A DNA stretch of 46,953 nt from Allochromatium palmeri (GCF_009720725.1 NZ_WNKT01000031.1:1-46953), one strand, 5' to 3'; shown: positions 24,480-33,596, numbered from the stretch's first letter. Numbers and translations: made by a program. Notes: generated by a model from the sequence alone, not told the origin.

Positions 24480-25133
24480 CTATGACGCGGCGGCCTGCTG
24501 CGAGACCATTACCAGCGCCGGTCGCACCAGCCGGCCGTTGAGCGTGTAGCCCTTCTGGATGACCAGTACCACCGTGTTCGGTGGCACGTCCGTGCGCGGC
24601 TGCATCGACATGGCCTGATGGAATTCAGGGTCGAATGGCTGATCGAGCGGATCGACCACGCCCACGCCGAACTTCTCCATCACGTCGCTGAGCAACTTGA
24701 CTGTGAGTTCGGTGCCTTCGCGCAGCTTGTCGAGATCGGCGCTGGCCTCCAGTGCGGCGTTGTAGCCAAGCTCCAGACTGTCGCGCACCTGGAGCAGTTC
24801 GCGCACGAAGCCATCGAGCGCGAACTTGTGCGCCTTCTCCAGTTCCTGGCTGTGACGGCGTCTGAGATTTTCGAGCTCGGCACGCGCACGCAGCACCTGA
24901 TCGCGGCTGTCCTCGATCTCGGCGCGTGCCGCGTCCAGGGCGGCGCTCAGCTCCTCGATCGAGTGCTCCTCCATTTGAGCGTCAGCCGCCTCAGACTCAG
25001 CGGTCGCCATCTCGGGCGTGTCGTCGACCGCGTTGGCTTCCTTGTAGGCCTCCACGGCCGCGCGCAGGGCCGCCTCATCGAGTTGAGGCGCGTCCTGTTG
25101 CGCCGACTCCGGGCGCTGTGGGTCCATGCTCAT
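24480..25133 (-). CDS. grpE: Nucleotide exchange factor GrpE
   Basis: 217 residues. The N-terminal ~65 residues are acidic and disordered, a long helix (ELSAALDAARAEIEDSRDQV to about 115) mediates dimerisation, and the C-terminal beta domain contains FGVGVVDPLDQPFDPEFHQA and VLVIQKGYTLNGRLVRPALV, the signature of the family. GrpE releases ADP from DnaK. The gene lies between hrcA and dnaK on the same strand. Confidence 0.96.
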   Translation of the reverse strand: MSMDPQRPESAQQDAPQLDEAALRAAVEAYKEANAVDDTPEMATAESEAADAQMEEHSIEELSAALDAARAEIEDSRDQVLRARAELENLRRRHSQELEKAHKFALDGFVRELLQVRDSLELGYNAALEASADLDKLREGTELTVKLLSDVMEKFGVGVVDPLDQPFDPEFHQAMSMQPRTDVPPNTVVLVIQKGYTLNGRLVRPALVMVSQQAAAS

Positions 25134-25220
25134 GAATGACCTCCGAAAGTCAGACGACCCGCCTCGGAGTCCTTGAACAGAGCGTCCGGCGGCCAGGTCA
25201 GGTCTCGATCTGGTTGTGGT

Positions 25221-26294
25221 TTACTGCCGCAGCGCGGCCGCCAGCAGCCGCGCCGTGACATTGACGATTGGGATCACGCGCTGGTAGTCCATGCGCGTCG
25301 GGCCGATGACGCCCAGCACCCCGACGACCCGATCCTCGACCCGATAGGGCGTAGTGACCAGGCTACAGTCGTCGAGGAGCGAATAACCGGACTCTTCGCC
25401 GATGAAGATCTGCACCCCATCGGCGGCGATGCAGCGATCCAGGATGTGCAGGATCTCGCGTTTCTGGGTGAAGGCGTCGAACAACTGCTTGAGCCGGTCC
25501 ATGCTGGCCAGCTCGCCGAATTCCATCAGATTGGTCTGACCGGCGATGTAGCAGTCGTCGCGGCCCTCGGCCGAGGCCATCACGTCCTGCGCCAACGCCA
25601 GGGCGCGCATCATCATCTGATCCATGTGCGCGTGGGTGCGCCTGAGATCCTCCAGCAACCGCTTGCGCACATCCTTGATGTCCTGCCCGGTGAACATCTG
25701 GTTGAGATAGTTCGCCGCCTGTTCGAGCTGCGAGGGCGAGAAGCGCCGGTCGGTATTGAGAATCCGGTTGTGGACCGCGCCCTCGCTGGTGATCAGGATC
25801 GCCAGCACGCGCGTGTCCGACAGCGGCAGCAGCTCGATCTGGCGGAAGGCATGGCGCTCATGACGCGGCAGCATGACCACGCCGGCCAGATGCGTGACGC
25901 CCGAGAGCAGATTCGAGGCCGTCTCGACCAGCGATTTCGGATCCAGACGCGCATCGAACTGCATGCGCAGTGAGGCGATATCGTCGTCTGACGGCTGGCG
26001 CACGGTCAGGAGCGTATCGACGAACAGCCGATAGCCGGCCACCGTCGGCACCCGCCCCGCCGAGGTGTGCGGCGAGACGATCAGCCCCAGATCCTCCAGA
26101 TCGGCCATGACATTGCGCACCGTGGCCGGACTGAGGTCGAGTCCGGTATCCTTGGCCAGGGTGCGCGAACCGACCGGCTGACCGTCGCGGATATAGCGTT
26201 CGACGAGCGCCTTGAGGAAATGCTGCGCGCGCTCGCTGACCTGACCCTCGGCGGTCTGGAGCCTGTCGCTGGAGGATGTGCGTTTCCCGGTGCC
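25221..26294 (-). CDS. hrcA: Heat-inducible transcription repressor HrcA
   Basis: About 357 residues from a GTG at 26294. The open frame reaches 26354, but that GTG lies inside the CIRCE operator and would require transcription to begin earlier than the promoter allows. The winged-helix N-terminus is VSERAQHFLKALVERYIRDG, then QPVGSRTLAKDTGLDLSPAT and VRNVMADLEDLGLI. The central and C-terminal regions (GVMVLPRHERHAF-like, FIGEESGY, GVLGVIGPTRMDYQRVIPIV) are typical. HrcA binds CIRCE and is kept active by GroEL. The exact start is uncertain because no ATG precedes the conserved part. Confidence 0.93.
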   Translation of the reverse strand, partial: GTGKRTSSSDRLQTAEGQVSERAQHFLKALVERYIRDGQPVGSRTLAKDTGLDLSPATVRNVMADLEDLGLIVSPHTSAGRVPTVAGYRLFVDTLLTVRQPSDDDIASLRMQFDARLDPKSLVETASNLLSGVTHLAGVVMLPRHERHAFRQIELLPLSDTRVLAILITSEGAVHNRILNTDRRFSPSQLEQAANYLNQMFTGQDIKDVRKRLLEDLRRTHAHMDQMMMRALALAQDVMASAEGRDDCYIAGQTNLMEFGELASMDRLKQLFDAFTQKREILHILDRCIAADGVQIFIGEESGYSLLDDCSLVTTPYRVEDRVVGVLGVIGPTRMDYQRVIPIVNVTARLLAAALRQ

Positions 26295-26343
26295 CACGAT
26301 CGTGTTGTTGGATGATGTCCGAGTCGCGTGTGTAAAAATAGGT

Positions 26344-26370
26344 TTAGCACTCACTGAGCTAGAGTGCTAA
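26344..26370 (-). promoter_or_regulatory. CIRCE operator (HrcA binding site)
   Basis: TTAGCACTC-N9-GAGTGCTAA is a perfect match to the CIRCE consensus. It starts five bases after the -10 box of the promoter, so bound HrcA would block initiation of hrcA-grpE-dnaK-dnaJ. Confidence 0.97.
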
Positions 26371-26375
26371 CACAC

Positions 26376-26404
26376 AATTTAGGGATTCCGACTCACGCTG
26401 TCAA
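26376..26404 (-). promoter_or_regulatory. Sigma70-type promoter of hrcA-grpE-dnaK-dnaJ
   Basis: On the minus strand TTGACA (plus 26399-26404) and TAAATT (plus 26376-26381) are 17 bases apart. The -35 box is perfect and the -10 box differs at two positions. Transcription would start at the edge of CIRCE. Confidence 0.8.
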
Positions 26405-26523
26405 GGTTGAAGCCGACTTGGGCGCGTGGCGATCCGGTCATCGAAAACGGTTGAAGCCATTGGTAGAATCCGCGACCTTATCCGACACCACCCCCCAATC
26501 CACCCACAGACGCGGTTGAACCT

Positions 26524-27423
26524 ATGCCCGCCTTCCAGACGCTCGGCCTCATCGCCAAGCAGGGCGACCCTGAGCGGGTGCGCGGAACCCTCGTGCGCCT
26601 GCGCGACCATTTGCGTGCATGCGCCATCGAGGTGCGGCTGGAGGCCGAGAGCGCGCATCTGCTCGACGCGCCCATCGGTGAGGCGCTGACGCTCGATCAG
26701 CTCGGCGCGAGCTGCGACCTGATCGTCGTGGTCGGCGGCGACGGCACGCTGCTGCATGCCGCGCGCGTCATGGCGCGGCACGATGTGCCCTTGCTCGGCA
26801 TCAATCTCGGGCGCCTGGGCTTTCTGGTCGACGTTTCCCCGGAGCACATCGAATCGGCGCTCGAACGCATCCTGGCCGGCGAGTTCGAGTCGGACCGCCG
26901 CTCCATGCTCGATGCCCAGGTCGTGACCGAGCAGGGCGCCGGCGATCCCGAGGCCGCGCTCAACGACGTGACCATCCATAAATGGGGCACGGCGCGCATG
27001 ATTGAACTGGAGATCTGGATCGATGGCGTCTTCGTCAGTGCGCAGCGCTCCGACGGACTCATCGTCTCGACCCCGACCGGCTCGACCGCCTATGCGCTCT
27101 CGGGCGGCGGCCCGCTGGTCGATCCGGCGCTGGAGGCGATTCTCCTGGTGCCGATCTGTCCGCATGATCTCAGCAACCGCCCGCTGGTGGTACCTGGCGG
27201 GCGCTCGATCGAGGTGCGCGTGCGCGGCCCCGAGCAGGGCCATGTCCAGGTCACCTGCGACGGTCAGACGGATCTGCGACTGCCGCCCGACGCCTGGGTG
27301 CGCATCGTGCGCCATCCGCATACAGCGCATCTGATCCATCCCAAGGGTCACGACCATTATCAGATTCTGCGCGCCAAGCTCCACTGGGGCGGCCATAACG
27401 TGAGACGGACTCCACCATGCTGA
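26524..27423 (+). CDS. nadK: NAD kinase
   Basis: 299 residues; phosphorylates NAD to NADP in the cytoplasm. The phosphate-binding motif VVVGGDGTLLHAARVM and the catalytic region VTIHKWGTARMIELEIWIDG are present, as is the conserved PTGSTAYALSGGGPLVDP. The first residues FQTLGLIAKQGDPERVRGTL fit the N-terminal Rossmann-like strand, so the ATG at 26524 is the likely start. It is divergent from hrcA and overlaps recN by seven bases (ATGCTGA), a common arrangement. Confidence 0.97.
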   Translation: MPAFQTLGLIAKQGDPERVRGTLVRLRDHLRACAIEVRLEAESAHLLDAPIGEALTLDQLGASCDLIVVVGGDGTLLHAARVMARHDVPLLGINLGRLGFLVDVSPEHIESALERILAGEFESDRRSMLDAQVVTEQGAGDPEAALNDVTIHKWGTARMIELEIWIDGVFVSAQRSDGLIVSTPTGSTAYALSGGGPLVDPALEAILLVPICPHDLSNRPLVVPGGRSIEVRVRGPEQGHVQVTCDGQTDLRLPPDAWVRIVRHPHTAHLIHPKGHDHYQILRAKLHWGGHNVRRTPPC

Positions 27424-29084
27424 CCCATCTCCAGGTCCGGGATCTGGCCATCGTCAGTCATCTCGAACTCGAATGCCAGTCGGGCATGACCGCCCTGACC
27501 GGCGAAACGGGCGCGGGCAAGTCGATCCTGATCGAAGCGCTCGGTCTGGTGCTCGGCGACAAGGCCGATGCCGGTCTGATCCGCGCTGGACGCGAGCGTG
27601 CCGAGGTGCTGGCCGAGATCGATCTCCACCACGCGCCGGACGCGCGCGACTGGCTCGTCGAGCAGGGACTCGACGATGAGGACGCCTGCGTGGTGCGGCG
27701 GCTGATCGTGCGCGAGGGTCGCTCGCGCGCTTTCATCAATGGCCGCACGGCCACGGGTGCCCAGTTGCGCGAGCTCGGCGAGCGGCTGGTCGACATCCAT
27801 GGTCAGCACGCCCATCAATCCCTGCTGCGCGCCAATGCCCAGCGCGACCTGCTCGACGCCTACGGCGGGCATGGCGAACAGGTCACCGAGGTTGCAACGG
27901 CCTTTCGCACCTTTCGCGACCTCGATCAGCAGCTCACCGCACTTGAATCGGCCAGTGTGGATCGCGCCGCACGGCTGGATCTGCTGCGCTTCCAGGTCGA
28001 TGAGCTCTCGGCGCTGGGTCTGAGCGTCGCGGCCATCGAGAGCCTGGACCATGAACAGCGCCGCCTGAGCCAGATCGGACGCTTGCAGGAGACGGTCGGC
28101 GGGGTGTTGCGAGTACTCGCCGAGGGCGAACCGGCGATCGATGATCAGTTGCGCAGTGCCACCCGCGACATCGAGGAGCTGGCCGCCATCGATCCGGCAC
28201 TCGTCGAGAGCCGCGACCTGCTGGAGACGGCCGCCATCCATGCCGGCGAGGCGGCGGCTGGATTGCGCCGCTATCTCGATGGCCTGGATCTGGATCCGGC
28301 GGCACTCCAGGAGGTCGAGATCCGTCTCGGCCAGATTCATGATCTGGCGCGCAAGTATCGAGTCAAGCCGACTGAGCTGCCCGACATCCTCGATCAGCGC
28401 CAGAGCGAACTTGAGGCGCTCGAACAGTCCGATGTCAGGCTCGGTGATCTGCGTGAGCGGCGCGAACGGGCCTGGCGTGATTTTCTCAAGGCGGCCGCAG
28501 AACTCACGCGCGTGCGCCATGCTGCCGCCGAACGCCTCTCGACCACGGTCACGCGCTCGATGCAACAGCTCGGCATGAACGGCGGTCAGTTCAGTCTCCA
28601 GCTCGATGCCTTGCCGGAAGAACGCGCCAGCGCCAACGGTCTGGAGCGGGTCGAGATGCGGGTCAGCGCCAATCCCGGCCAGCCGCTACAGCCACTGGCC
28701 AAGGTCGCCTCAGGTGGCGAACTCTCGCGCATCAGTCTCGCCATCCAGGTCGCCACCGCCGAATGCGGCCGGGTGCCGACCCTGGTCTTCGACGAGGTGG
28801 ATGTGGGCATCGGCGGCGGCGTGGCCGAGATCGTCGGACGGCTGCTGCGAAGGCTCGGCGAGTCGCGTCAGGTGCTCTGTGTCACCCATCTGCCCCAGGT
28901 CGCCGCCCAGGCACACAACCAGTTGCGCGTGCGCAAAGAGACCATCGACGGCCAGACCTTCACCCGACTCGAACCGCTCGATGATCGGGCGCGTGTCGAC
29001 GAGATCGCACGCATGCTCGGCGGCACCGAGATCACCGCGCGCACCCGCGATCACGCGAGCGAAATGCTCGATTGGACACGCTGA
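27417..29084 (+). CDS. recN: DNA repair protein RecN
   Basis: 555 residues, an SMC-like ATPase that acts in double-strand break repair. Walker A is TGETGAGKSILIEALGLVLG near the N-terminus. The middle contains long helices with a short coiled coil (about 160-370). The C-terminal half has the ABC signature VASGGELSRISLAIQVATA and Walker B PTLVFDEVDVGIGG, then the H-loop CVTHLPQVAAQAHNQLRV. Translation is coupled to nadK. The SOS box that often precedes recN was not found directly upstream because recN lies inside the operon. Confidence 0.97.
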   Translation: MLTHLQVRDLAIVSHLELECQSGMTALTGETGAGKSILIEALGLVLGDKADAGLIRAGRERAEVLAEIDLHHAPDARDWLVEQGLDDEDACVVRRLIVREGRSRAFINGRTATGAQLRELGERLVDIHGQHAHQSLLRANAQRDLLDAYGGHGEQVTEVATAFRTFRDLDQQLTALESASVDRAARLDLLRFQVDELSALGLSVAAIESLDHEQRRLSQIGRLQETVGGVLRVLAEGEPAIDDQLRSATRDIEELAAIDPALVESRDLLETAAIHAGEAAAGLRRYLDGLDLDPAALQEVEIRLGQIHDLARKYRVKPTELPDILDQRQSELEALEQSDVRLGDLRERRERAWRDFLKAAAELTRVRHAAAERLSTTVTRSMQQLGMNGGQFSLQLDALPEERASANGLERVEMRVSANPGQPLQPLAKVASGGELSRISLAIQVATAECGRVPTLVFDEVDVGIGGGVAEIVGRLLRRLGESRQVLCVTHLPQVAAQAHNQLRVRKETIDGQTFTRLEPLDDRARVDEIARMLGGTEITARTRDHASEMLDWTR

Positions 29085-29388
29085 ACAGGGCGCCCGATGT
29101 GTGACCTAACTCACAGATGCTTGCTACAGGGCGCCTGAATTGAGTAGTCATACGGATTTCTCAAAACCCCAAAACCCATGTTAATGCTGGGCTTGTATGC
29201 AAAGACCCTCCTGCTCAGCCCTCAAGGGCCACGGGATTGAACTGATGGGACACTGGCCAAACACTGATCAATGGGTCCATAATCCGCGCCGGCCGGTCGT
29301 CAGGGCGTCCCGAGTGCTCATAAAAGAGACCCAAATCGTTGCCGTAAACCCCGACCGGCTTGCGGCACATCACTGGAGGATGGTTCCT
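29085..29388. other. 304-base intergenic region before the STAS gene
   Basis: No gene. It contains the CRP-like palindrome at 29100-29115 and a long leader without clear hairpin. An open frame runs from 29197 into the STAS gene but the part before 29389 is not protein-like and lacks a ribosome-binding site. Confidence 0.45.
29100..29115. promoter_or_regulatory. CRP/Vfr-like palindrome
   Basis: TGTGA-CCTAAC-TCACA is a perfect TGTGA-N6-TCACA site, the consensus of cAMP receptor protein type regulators. It lies just after recN and about 275 bases before the STAS gene. No CRP gene is in the window, so function is inferred from consensus only. Confidence 0.4.
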
Positions 29389-29724
29389 ATGCCGTTGATA
29401 ACCTCATTCATCCCAAGCGAGGACAGGCTCGACCTCTCCTTCCATGGCAACCTGGATCTGACGATCACCGACGAGGTGTGCCAGGTGTTCGCTGCGATCC
29501 CTACCAACCTGCAAACCTGCATCATGGATCTGACCTGTCTCGATCGGGTCTTCGATTCCGGCCTGGCGCTGCTCTGGATGCTCAATGAACGGCTCCAGCA
29601 CATCGGCGCCCGGGTCGTGGTTCTGAGCGATCGTCCCGAGATCATCAGCCGCATCCCACGCATCATGAGTAACGTTCTGAGCGTCGTGCCTCAGGATTCG
29701 GCCGTGCACCCGGGATCCGCTTGA
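29389..29724 (+). CDS. STAS-domain protein (anti-sigma factor antagonist-like)
   Basis: 111 residues from the ATG at 29389; GGAGG lies nine bases upstream. The sequence ITSFIPSEDRLDLSFHGNLD, LTITDEVCQVFAAIP and CIMDLTCLDRVFDSGLALLW follows the STAS fold, with the serine of the DS-G-L motif (in VFDSGLALL) at the position that is phosphorylated in SpoIIAA-like proteins. The family acts by partner switching with kinases of the HATPase type. No kinase is adjacent. It is convergent with the HD-GYP gene, which may or may not be functionally related. Confidence 0.82.
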   Translation: MPLITSFIPSEDRLDLSFHGNLDLTITDEVCQVFAAIPTNLQTCIMDLTCLDRVFDSGLALLWMLNERLQHIGARVVVLSDRPEIISRIPRIMSNVLSVVPQDSAVHPGSA

Positions 29725-29752
29725 CGAGCAACACCTGTATCGCAGAGACACC

Positions 29753-29775
29753 GAGGCCCGCCGAGCGCGGGCCTC
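29753..29775. terminator. Hairpin between convergent STAS and HD-GYP genes
   Basis: GAGGCCCGC-CGAGC-GCGGGCCTC is a perfect 9-bp GC-rich stem with a five-base loop. There is no run of T on either side, so it would be an unusual terminator; its location between two converging genes still suggests one serving both. Confidence 0.5.
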
Positions 29776-29781
29776 AGCAGT

Positions 29782-31005
29782 TCAGCAGGGCAGCCGCAGC
29801 ACCTCTTCGCAATCGATCCGCCATTGCTCGGGCGCCTCGGCGCCGACGATCCGATCCTTCCGCCCCCGGACCTTGCGCGAGAGATCCACATCCTCGACCG
29901 GCAGAAAGCGCCGCCAGCGCGCATCCATCACCACGCGCACGATCGGCTCCATAAGACCCTCGCGCCCATTCTCCAACACCACGCCGAGCCGATGGCTCTC
30001 CAGCCGCACCAGGCTGCCGACCGGATAGATGCCGACACAGCGGATGAATTGACGCACCAGATGCGGGTCGAAGTGAAAGCGACTCCATTCGAGCAGTTTG
30101 CGCAGCGCCTGATGTGGCTCCATGCCCTTGTGATAGACGCGATCCGAGGTGATGGCGTCATAAACATCGACGATGGCCGCCATCCGGCCATAGATCGAGA
30201 TCGCCTCGCCGCCCTTGTGATCGGGATAACCGGTGGCATCGTAGCGTTCGTGATGCTCGGCGGCGACCGCGAGCGCCGTCGGCGAGAAGCCTGGAATGGC
30301 GGCGAGGATCTCGCGACTGCGGACGACATGGTTGCGCATGATCGCGAATTCGTCATCGGAGAGCCGGTCCGGCTTGTTCAGGATCGCGTCCGGAACCAGG
30401 GTCTTGCCGATGTCGTGCAGCAGCGCGCCAACGCCGATCTCCTCGATCACGGACGACTCCAGGCCCAGTTCGCGCGCGAACGAGACCATGAGCACCGACA
30501 CATTGACCGAATGCTCGAAGGTATAGCGGTCGGTATGACGAATGCGCGCCAGGGCCATGAGCGCGTTCTGATTGCGGAAGATCGAGCCGACCATGGTGCC
30601 GATGGCATTGCGCGCCCGCTCCAGCGTCACCGGACGCCCCAAACGGGCGTCGCGCATGAGTTCGTCGATGACCTCGAGCGCTTCGTTGTGGATGCGCCGG
30701 GCTTCGATGCGCTCCTCGGCGAGCGCGACGGGCTGGATCTGTTCGTGCTCCAGTCCGGCGACCTCGACCATCTCCTGTTCGAGCCGTTCGACGACCTCGC
30801 CCTCGGTCGGGGCGGAGGACAGATCGGCGCCCTTGTCGGTATCGATATAGAGATCGTGAACACCCAGACTCCGGATGCGCTCGATATTGGAGTCGGACTT
30901 GATCTGAAACCGGCGGCGCAGAAAGCTGTGATCCAGCCAGCCGCAGTTGAGATCATGGATGTACATACCGACCCGCAGGTCTTCGACGTTGATCTTCTTG
31001 ATCAT
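29782..31005 (-). CDS. HD-GYP phosphodiesterase with N-terminal DUF3391 domain
   Basis: 407 residues from the ATG at 31005 (MIKKINVEDLRVGMYIHDLN); a GTG at 31020 would add five. The N-terminal ~100 residues are DUF3391, usual for this class. The HD-GYP domain has H and D in ALLHDIGKTLVPDAIL, the histidine pair in AEHHERYDATGYPDHKGGEA and the GYP triplet itself, so it can probably degrade cyclic di-GMP. The HHE-x-x-D-x-T-G-YP block has Ala where Gly is common. A C-terminal segment of about 100 residues (YPVGSLVRLESHRLGVVLEN) is PilZ-like in position but not clearly so. It lies downstream of leuA and is separated from it by a strong hairpin. Confidence 0.92.
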   Translation of the reverse strand: MIKKINVEDLRVGMYIHDLNCGWLDHSFLRRRFQIKSDSNIERIRSLGVHDLYIDTDKGADLSSAPTEGEVVERLEQEMVEVAGLEHEQIQPVALAEERIEARRIHNEALEVIDELMRDARLGRPVTLERARNAIGTMVGSIFRNQNALMALARIRHTDRYTFEHSVNVSVLMVSFARELGLESSVIEEIGVGALLHDIGKTLVPDAILNKPDRLSDDEFAIMRNHVVRSREILAAIPGFSPTALAVAAEHHERYDATGYPDHKGGEAISIYGRMAAIVDVYDAITSDRVYHKGMEPHQALRKLLEWSRFHFDPHLVRQFIRCVGIYPVGSLVRLESHRLGVVLENGREGLMEPIVRVVMDARWRRFLPVEDVDLSRKVRGRKDRIVGAEAPEQWRIDCEEVLRLPC

Positions 31006-31076
31006 TCGGGCTGGGTCCACAACGCGATAAATGGATTTTCAAGACAGTGCATCGAGCCAAAACCTGGAAAGCCTAC

Positions 31077-31112
31077 GAACTCGGCGAATAGTACAGGATA
31101 TTCGCCGAGTTC
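31077..31112. terminator. Perfect 14-bp hairpin downstream of leuA
   Basis: GAACTCGGCGAATA-GTACAGGA-TATTCGCCGAGTTC is a perfect 14-bp inverted repeat with an eight-base loop, between the leuA stop and the HD-GYP start. No T run follows on the minus strand, so it may be a terminator without a U tail, an mRNA-stabilising stem or a protein site. Confidence 0.6.
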
Positions 31113-31160
31113 CATCGGTTCTGCCCGCGCGTTGCCCCTACCCGTGGCTGATATTCGGCT

Positions 31161-32804
31161 TCAAGCGCGATTCAGCGCCGAGAGCAAGGCCCGTAGCGAG
31201 GCGGCCACGGTATCGCGGTCGATCGCTGCGCCGCTGATCGCTTGTCCAGTGATCTCCAGCCGGACATAGGCCGCCGCCTCGGCATCCGTGCCCTCGCCGA
31301 TGGCGTGCTCCTGATAGTCCAGTACCGAAACCGGCTGTTCGCTCCAGCCTGTCCAGGCGGCGACAAAGGCCGCGATCGCGCCCTGCCCTTCGCCCTGCAA
31401 GACCCGCTCACCATCCGGGGTACCGATCCGCGCCTCGATGACATCATGGCCGTTGCGGTCCAACCGATAACCGAGCAACCGGTGCGGAGCCTGATCGACG
31501 ATGAAATGCTGTTCGAAAATGGCGCGAATCTGCGCCGCGTCCAGCACCCCGCCGCGCGTCTCGCTCGCACGCTGGACCAGCGCGGCCAGCTCGACCTGCA
31601 ACCAGCGCGGCAGGCTCAAGCCGAATTCCTGCTCCAGCACGAAGGCCACGCCGCCCTTGCCCGACTGGCTGTTGACGCGGATCACCGCCTGATAGTTGCG
31701 CCCCAGATCGGCCGGATCGATCGGCAGATAGGCCACGTTCCAGGGTGCGTCCGGTGTCTGGCGCGCGAGACACTTGCGGATGGCGTCCTGATGGCTGCCT
31801 GAATAGGCCATGTAGACCAGCTCGCCGACCCAGGGATGACGCGGATGGACCGGCAACCCGGTGCATTCGGTGCAGACGGCGACGAGCTCATCCGGGCGGC
31901 TGAGATCCAGCCTCGGATCAATGCCCTGACTGTAGAGGTTCATCGCTAACGTCAGGAGATCCGCATTGCCGGTGCGCTCGCCATTGCCGAGCAAGGTGCC
32001 CTCGACCCGATCGGCGCCGGCCAGGAGCGCCAGCTCGGCGGCCGCGACCGCTCCACCCCGGTCGTTGTGGGTGTGCACCGACAGGATGATCGCCTCGCGC
32101 CGGCTGATGTGGGTGGCGAAGTACTCGACCTGATCGGCGAAAACGTTGGGACTGGCGACTTCGACCGTGGCCGGCAGATTGATGATGCAGGGCTGCTCGG
32201 GCGTCGGCTGCCAGACATCGAGCACCGCCTCGCACACCTCGACCGCATAGTCCGGCTCGGTCGCCGTGTAGCTCTCGGGCGAGTACTGAAAGGTCCAGCG
32301 TGTCTCGGGATAGTCGCGCGCACCCTGCGCCACCCACTCAGCGCCCTGGCGCGCGATGGCTTTCACGCCTTCGCGGCCCTGGCCGAACACCCACTCGCGC
32401 TGTGCCGGCGAGGTGGAGTTGTAGACGTGGACGATCGCCTGACGCACGCCGGCAAGCGCCTCATAGGTGCGGCGGATCAGATCCTCGCGCGCCTGGACCA
32501 GAACCTGGATGGTCACATCTTTCGGAATCTGGTTCTCTTCGATCAACCAGCGCACGAAGTCATAGTCGGGCTGACTGGCCGCCGGAAAGCCGACCTCGAT
32601 CTCCTTGAAGCCGAGCCGTACCAGCAGATCCCAGAGACGCCGCTTCTGCTCGACACTCATCGGCTCGTGCAGCGCCTGATTGCCATCGCGCAGATCGACG
32701 CTGGCCCAGATCGGGGCTTGCTGGATGGTGCGACTGGGCCACTGGCGGTCGGGCAGGTTCACCACCGGGCCAGGGCGGTAACGACGGTGGTCGAAGCGGC
32801 TCAT
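31161..32804 (-). CDS. leuA: 2-isopropylmalate synthase (long, LeuA type 2)
   Basis: 547 residues from the ATG at 32804, which has CAGGAG nine bases upstream; a frame to 32831 is less likely. It condenses acetyl-CoA with 2-ketoisovalerate in leucine synthesis. The start [20 protein letters not shown] and [20 protein letters not shown] mark the long form, as in yeast and actinobacteria, whose TIM barrel binds the metal through the D in DLRDGNQAL and the pair in [18 protein letters not shown]. The C-terminal ~130 residues are the leucine-binding regulatory domain ([20 protein letters not shown]). It is divergent from an Lrp/AsnC regulator that may control it. Confidence 0.95.
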   Translation of the reverse strand: MSRFDHRRYRPGPVVNLPDRQWPSRTIQQAPIWASVDLRDGNQALHEPMSVEQKRRLWDLLVRLGFKEIEVGFPAASQPDYDFVRWLIEENQIPKDVTIQVLVQAREDLIRRTYEALAGVRQAIVHVYNSTSPAQREWVFGQGREGVKAIARQGAEWVAQGARDYPETRWTFQYSPESYTATEPDYAVEVCEAVLDVWQPTPEQPCIINLPATVEVASPNVFADQVEYFATHISRREAIILSVHTHNDRGGAVAAAELALLAGADRVEGTLLGNGERTGNADLLTLAMNLYSQGIDPRLDLSRPDELVAVCTECTGLPVHPRHPWVGELVYMAYSGSHQDAIRKCLARQTPDAPWNVAYLPIDPADLGRNYQAVIRVNSQSGKGGVAFVLEQEFGLSLPRWLQVELAALVQRASETRGGVLDAAQIRAIFEQHFIVDQAPHRLLGYRLDRNGHDVIEARIGTPDGERVLQGEGQGAIAAFVAAWTGWSEQPVSVLDYQEHAIGEGTDAEAAAYVRLEITGQAISGAAIDRDTVAASLRALLSALNRA

Positions 32805-32886
32805 GGGATCGTCTCCTGAAATGTCGGACACTGGATGGATGGGTGCTTAGAATATCCCAGTGAGCGCGACATCCGATTGCGAAGAT

Positions 32887-32921
32887 GGCAGCAGAATAGC
32901 TTTTTTAAGCAATATTCTGCC
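32887..32921. promoter_or_regulatory. AT-rich imperfect inverted repeat between leuA and the Lrp/AsnC gene
   Basis: GGCA-GCA-GAATA-GCTT-TT-AAGC-AA-TATTC-TGCC form a stem interrupted by small bulges with a T-rich centre. Lrp-type regulators bind AT-rich palindromes of such form, so this may be the shared operator of the divergent pair. Confidence 0.4.
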
Positions 32922-32999
32922 AAAATGCTTCAAACAGACAAATCCTGACACCCGCCTGTTAAACCCTGACAGCCTGAACGCTGTTATCGAGACTCGTGT

Positions 33000-33464
33000 A
33001 TGAAACTCGACCGCTACGACCGCCAGATTCTTGTCGAACTGCAAGGCGATGGACGTCTCAGCAACCAGGAACTGGCCGAACGCATCGGACTCTCGCCCTC
33101 CCCTTGTCTGCGTCGCGTCCGCGCACTGGAGGAGGCCGGATTCATCACTGGCTATCGCGCCGAACTCGACGCCCGGAAGCTCGACTTGAGTCTCATGGTG
33201 ATCCTCAGCATCTCCATGGACCGCCACACGCCCGAGCGCTTCGAGCGTTTCGACGCCGCCGTCAAGGAGATGCCGGAAGTGCTCGAATGTCTGCTCATCA
33301 CGGGACGGGAAGCTGACTATCAGCTCAAGGTCGTGGTGCGCGACATGGAGGCCTATCAGGATTTTTTGTTGAACAGGATCACACGTCTGGACGGTGTGGC
33401 GGGGGTGCATTCCAGTTTTGTCCTCAGACGGGTGTTGGAACGCCATGATTTGCCGATAACCTGA
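33000..33464 (+). CDS. Lrp/AsnC family transcriptional regulator
   Basis: 154 residues. The N-terminal helix-turn-helix (LDRYDRQILVELQGDGRLSN, QELAERIGLSPSPCLRRVRA) is followed by the RAM ligand-binding domain (LSLMVILSISMDRHTPERFE, LLITGREADYQLKVVVRDME). The SPSPCLRRVRRLE-like block is typical of true Lrp-like members that respond to amino acids. It is divergent from leuA with 195 bases between the starts; control of leucine synthesis is the natural hypothesis. The gene may also regulate itself. Confidence 0.93.
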   Translation: MKLDRYDRQILVELQGDGRLSNQELAERIGLSPSPCLRRVRALEEAGFITGYRAELDARKLDLSLMVILSISMDRHTPERFERFDAAVKEMPEVLECLLITGREADYQLKVVVRDMEAYQDFLLNRITRLDGVAGVHSSFVLRRVLERHDLPIT

Positions 33465-33596
33465 TACGAGATCGCGTGTTGGAGCCACCACTTTCGGCTC
33501 CGTGCATGGAGGCCACCGCTGAACACAACCGCCAGTCTGGCACGCGCGATGCTTGCTGATTTGCACAGAGACAGTCCTCGCTAAACGAGGTGAGCC

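Noticed and set aside
27360-28565. 401-residue minus-strand frame opposite recN
   Set aside because: Antisense to recN, which has Walker A, signature and Walker B motifs; no family pattern in the opposite frame.
29824-31269. 481-residue plus-strand frame opposite the HD-GYP gene
   Set aside because: Covers both the HD-GYP gene and the end of leuA in antisense and has no motif.
32832-32999. Leucine attenuator leader peptide before leuA
   Set aside because: No short frame with a run of leucine codons and no alternative stems of attenuator type; the divergent Lrp/AsnC gene offers a simpler regulator.
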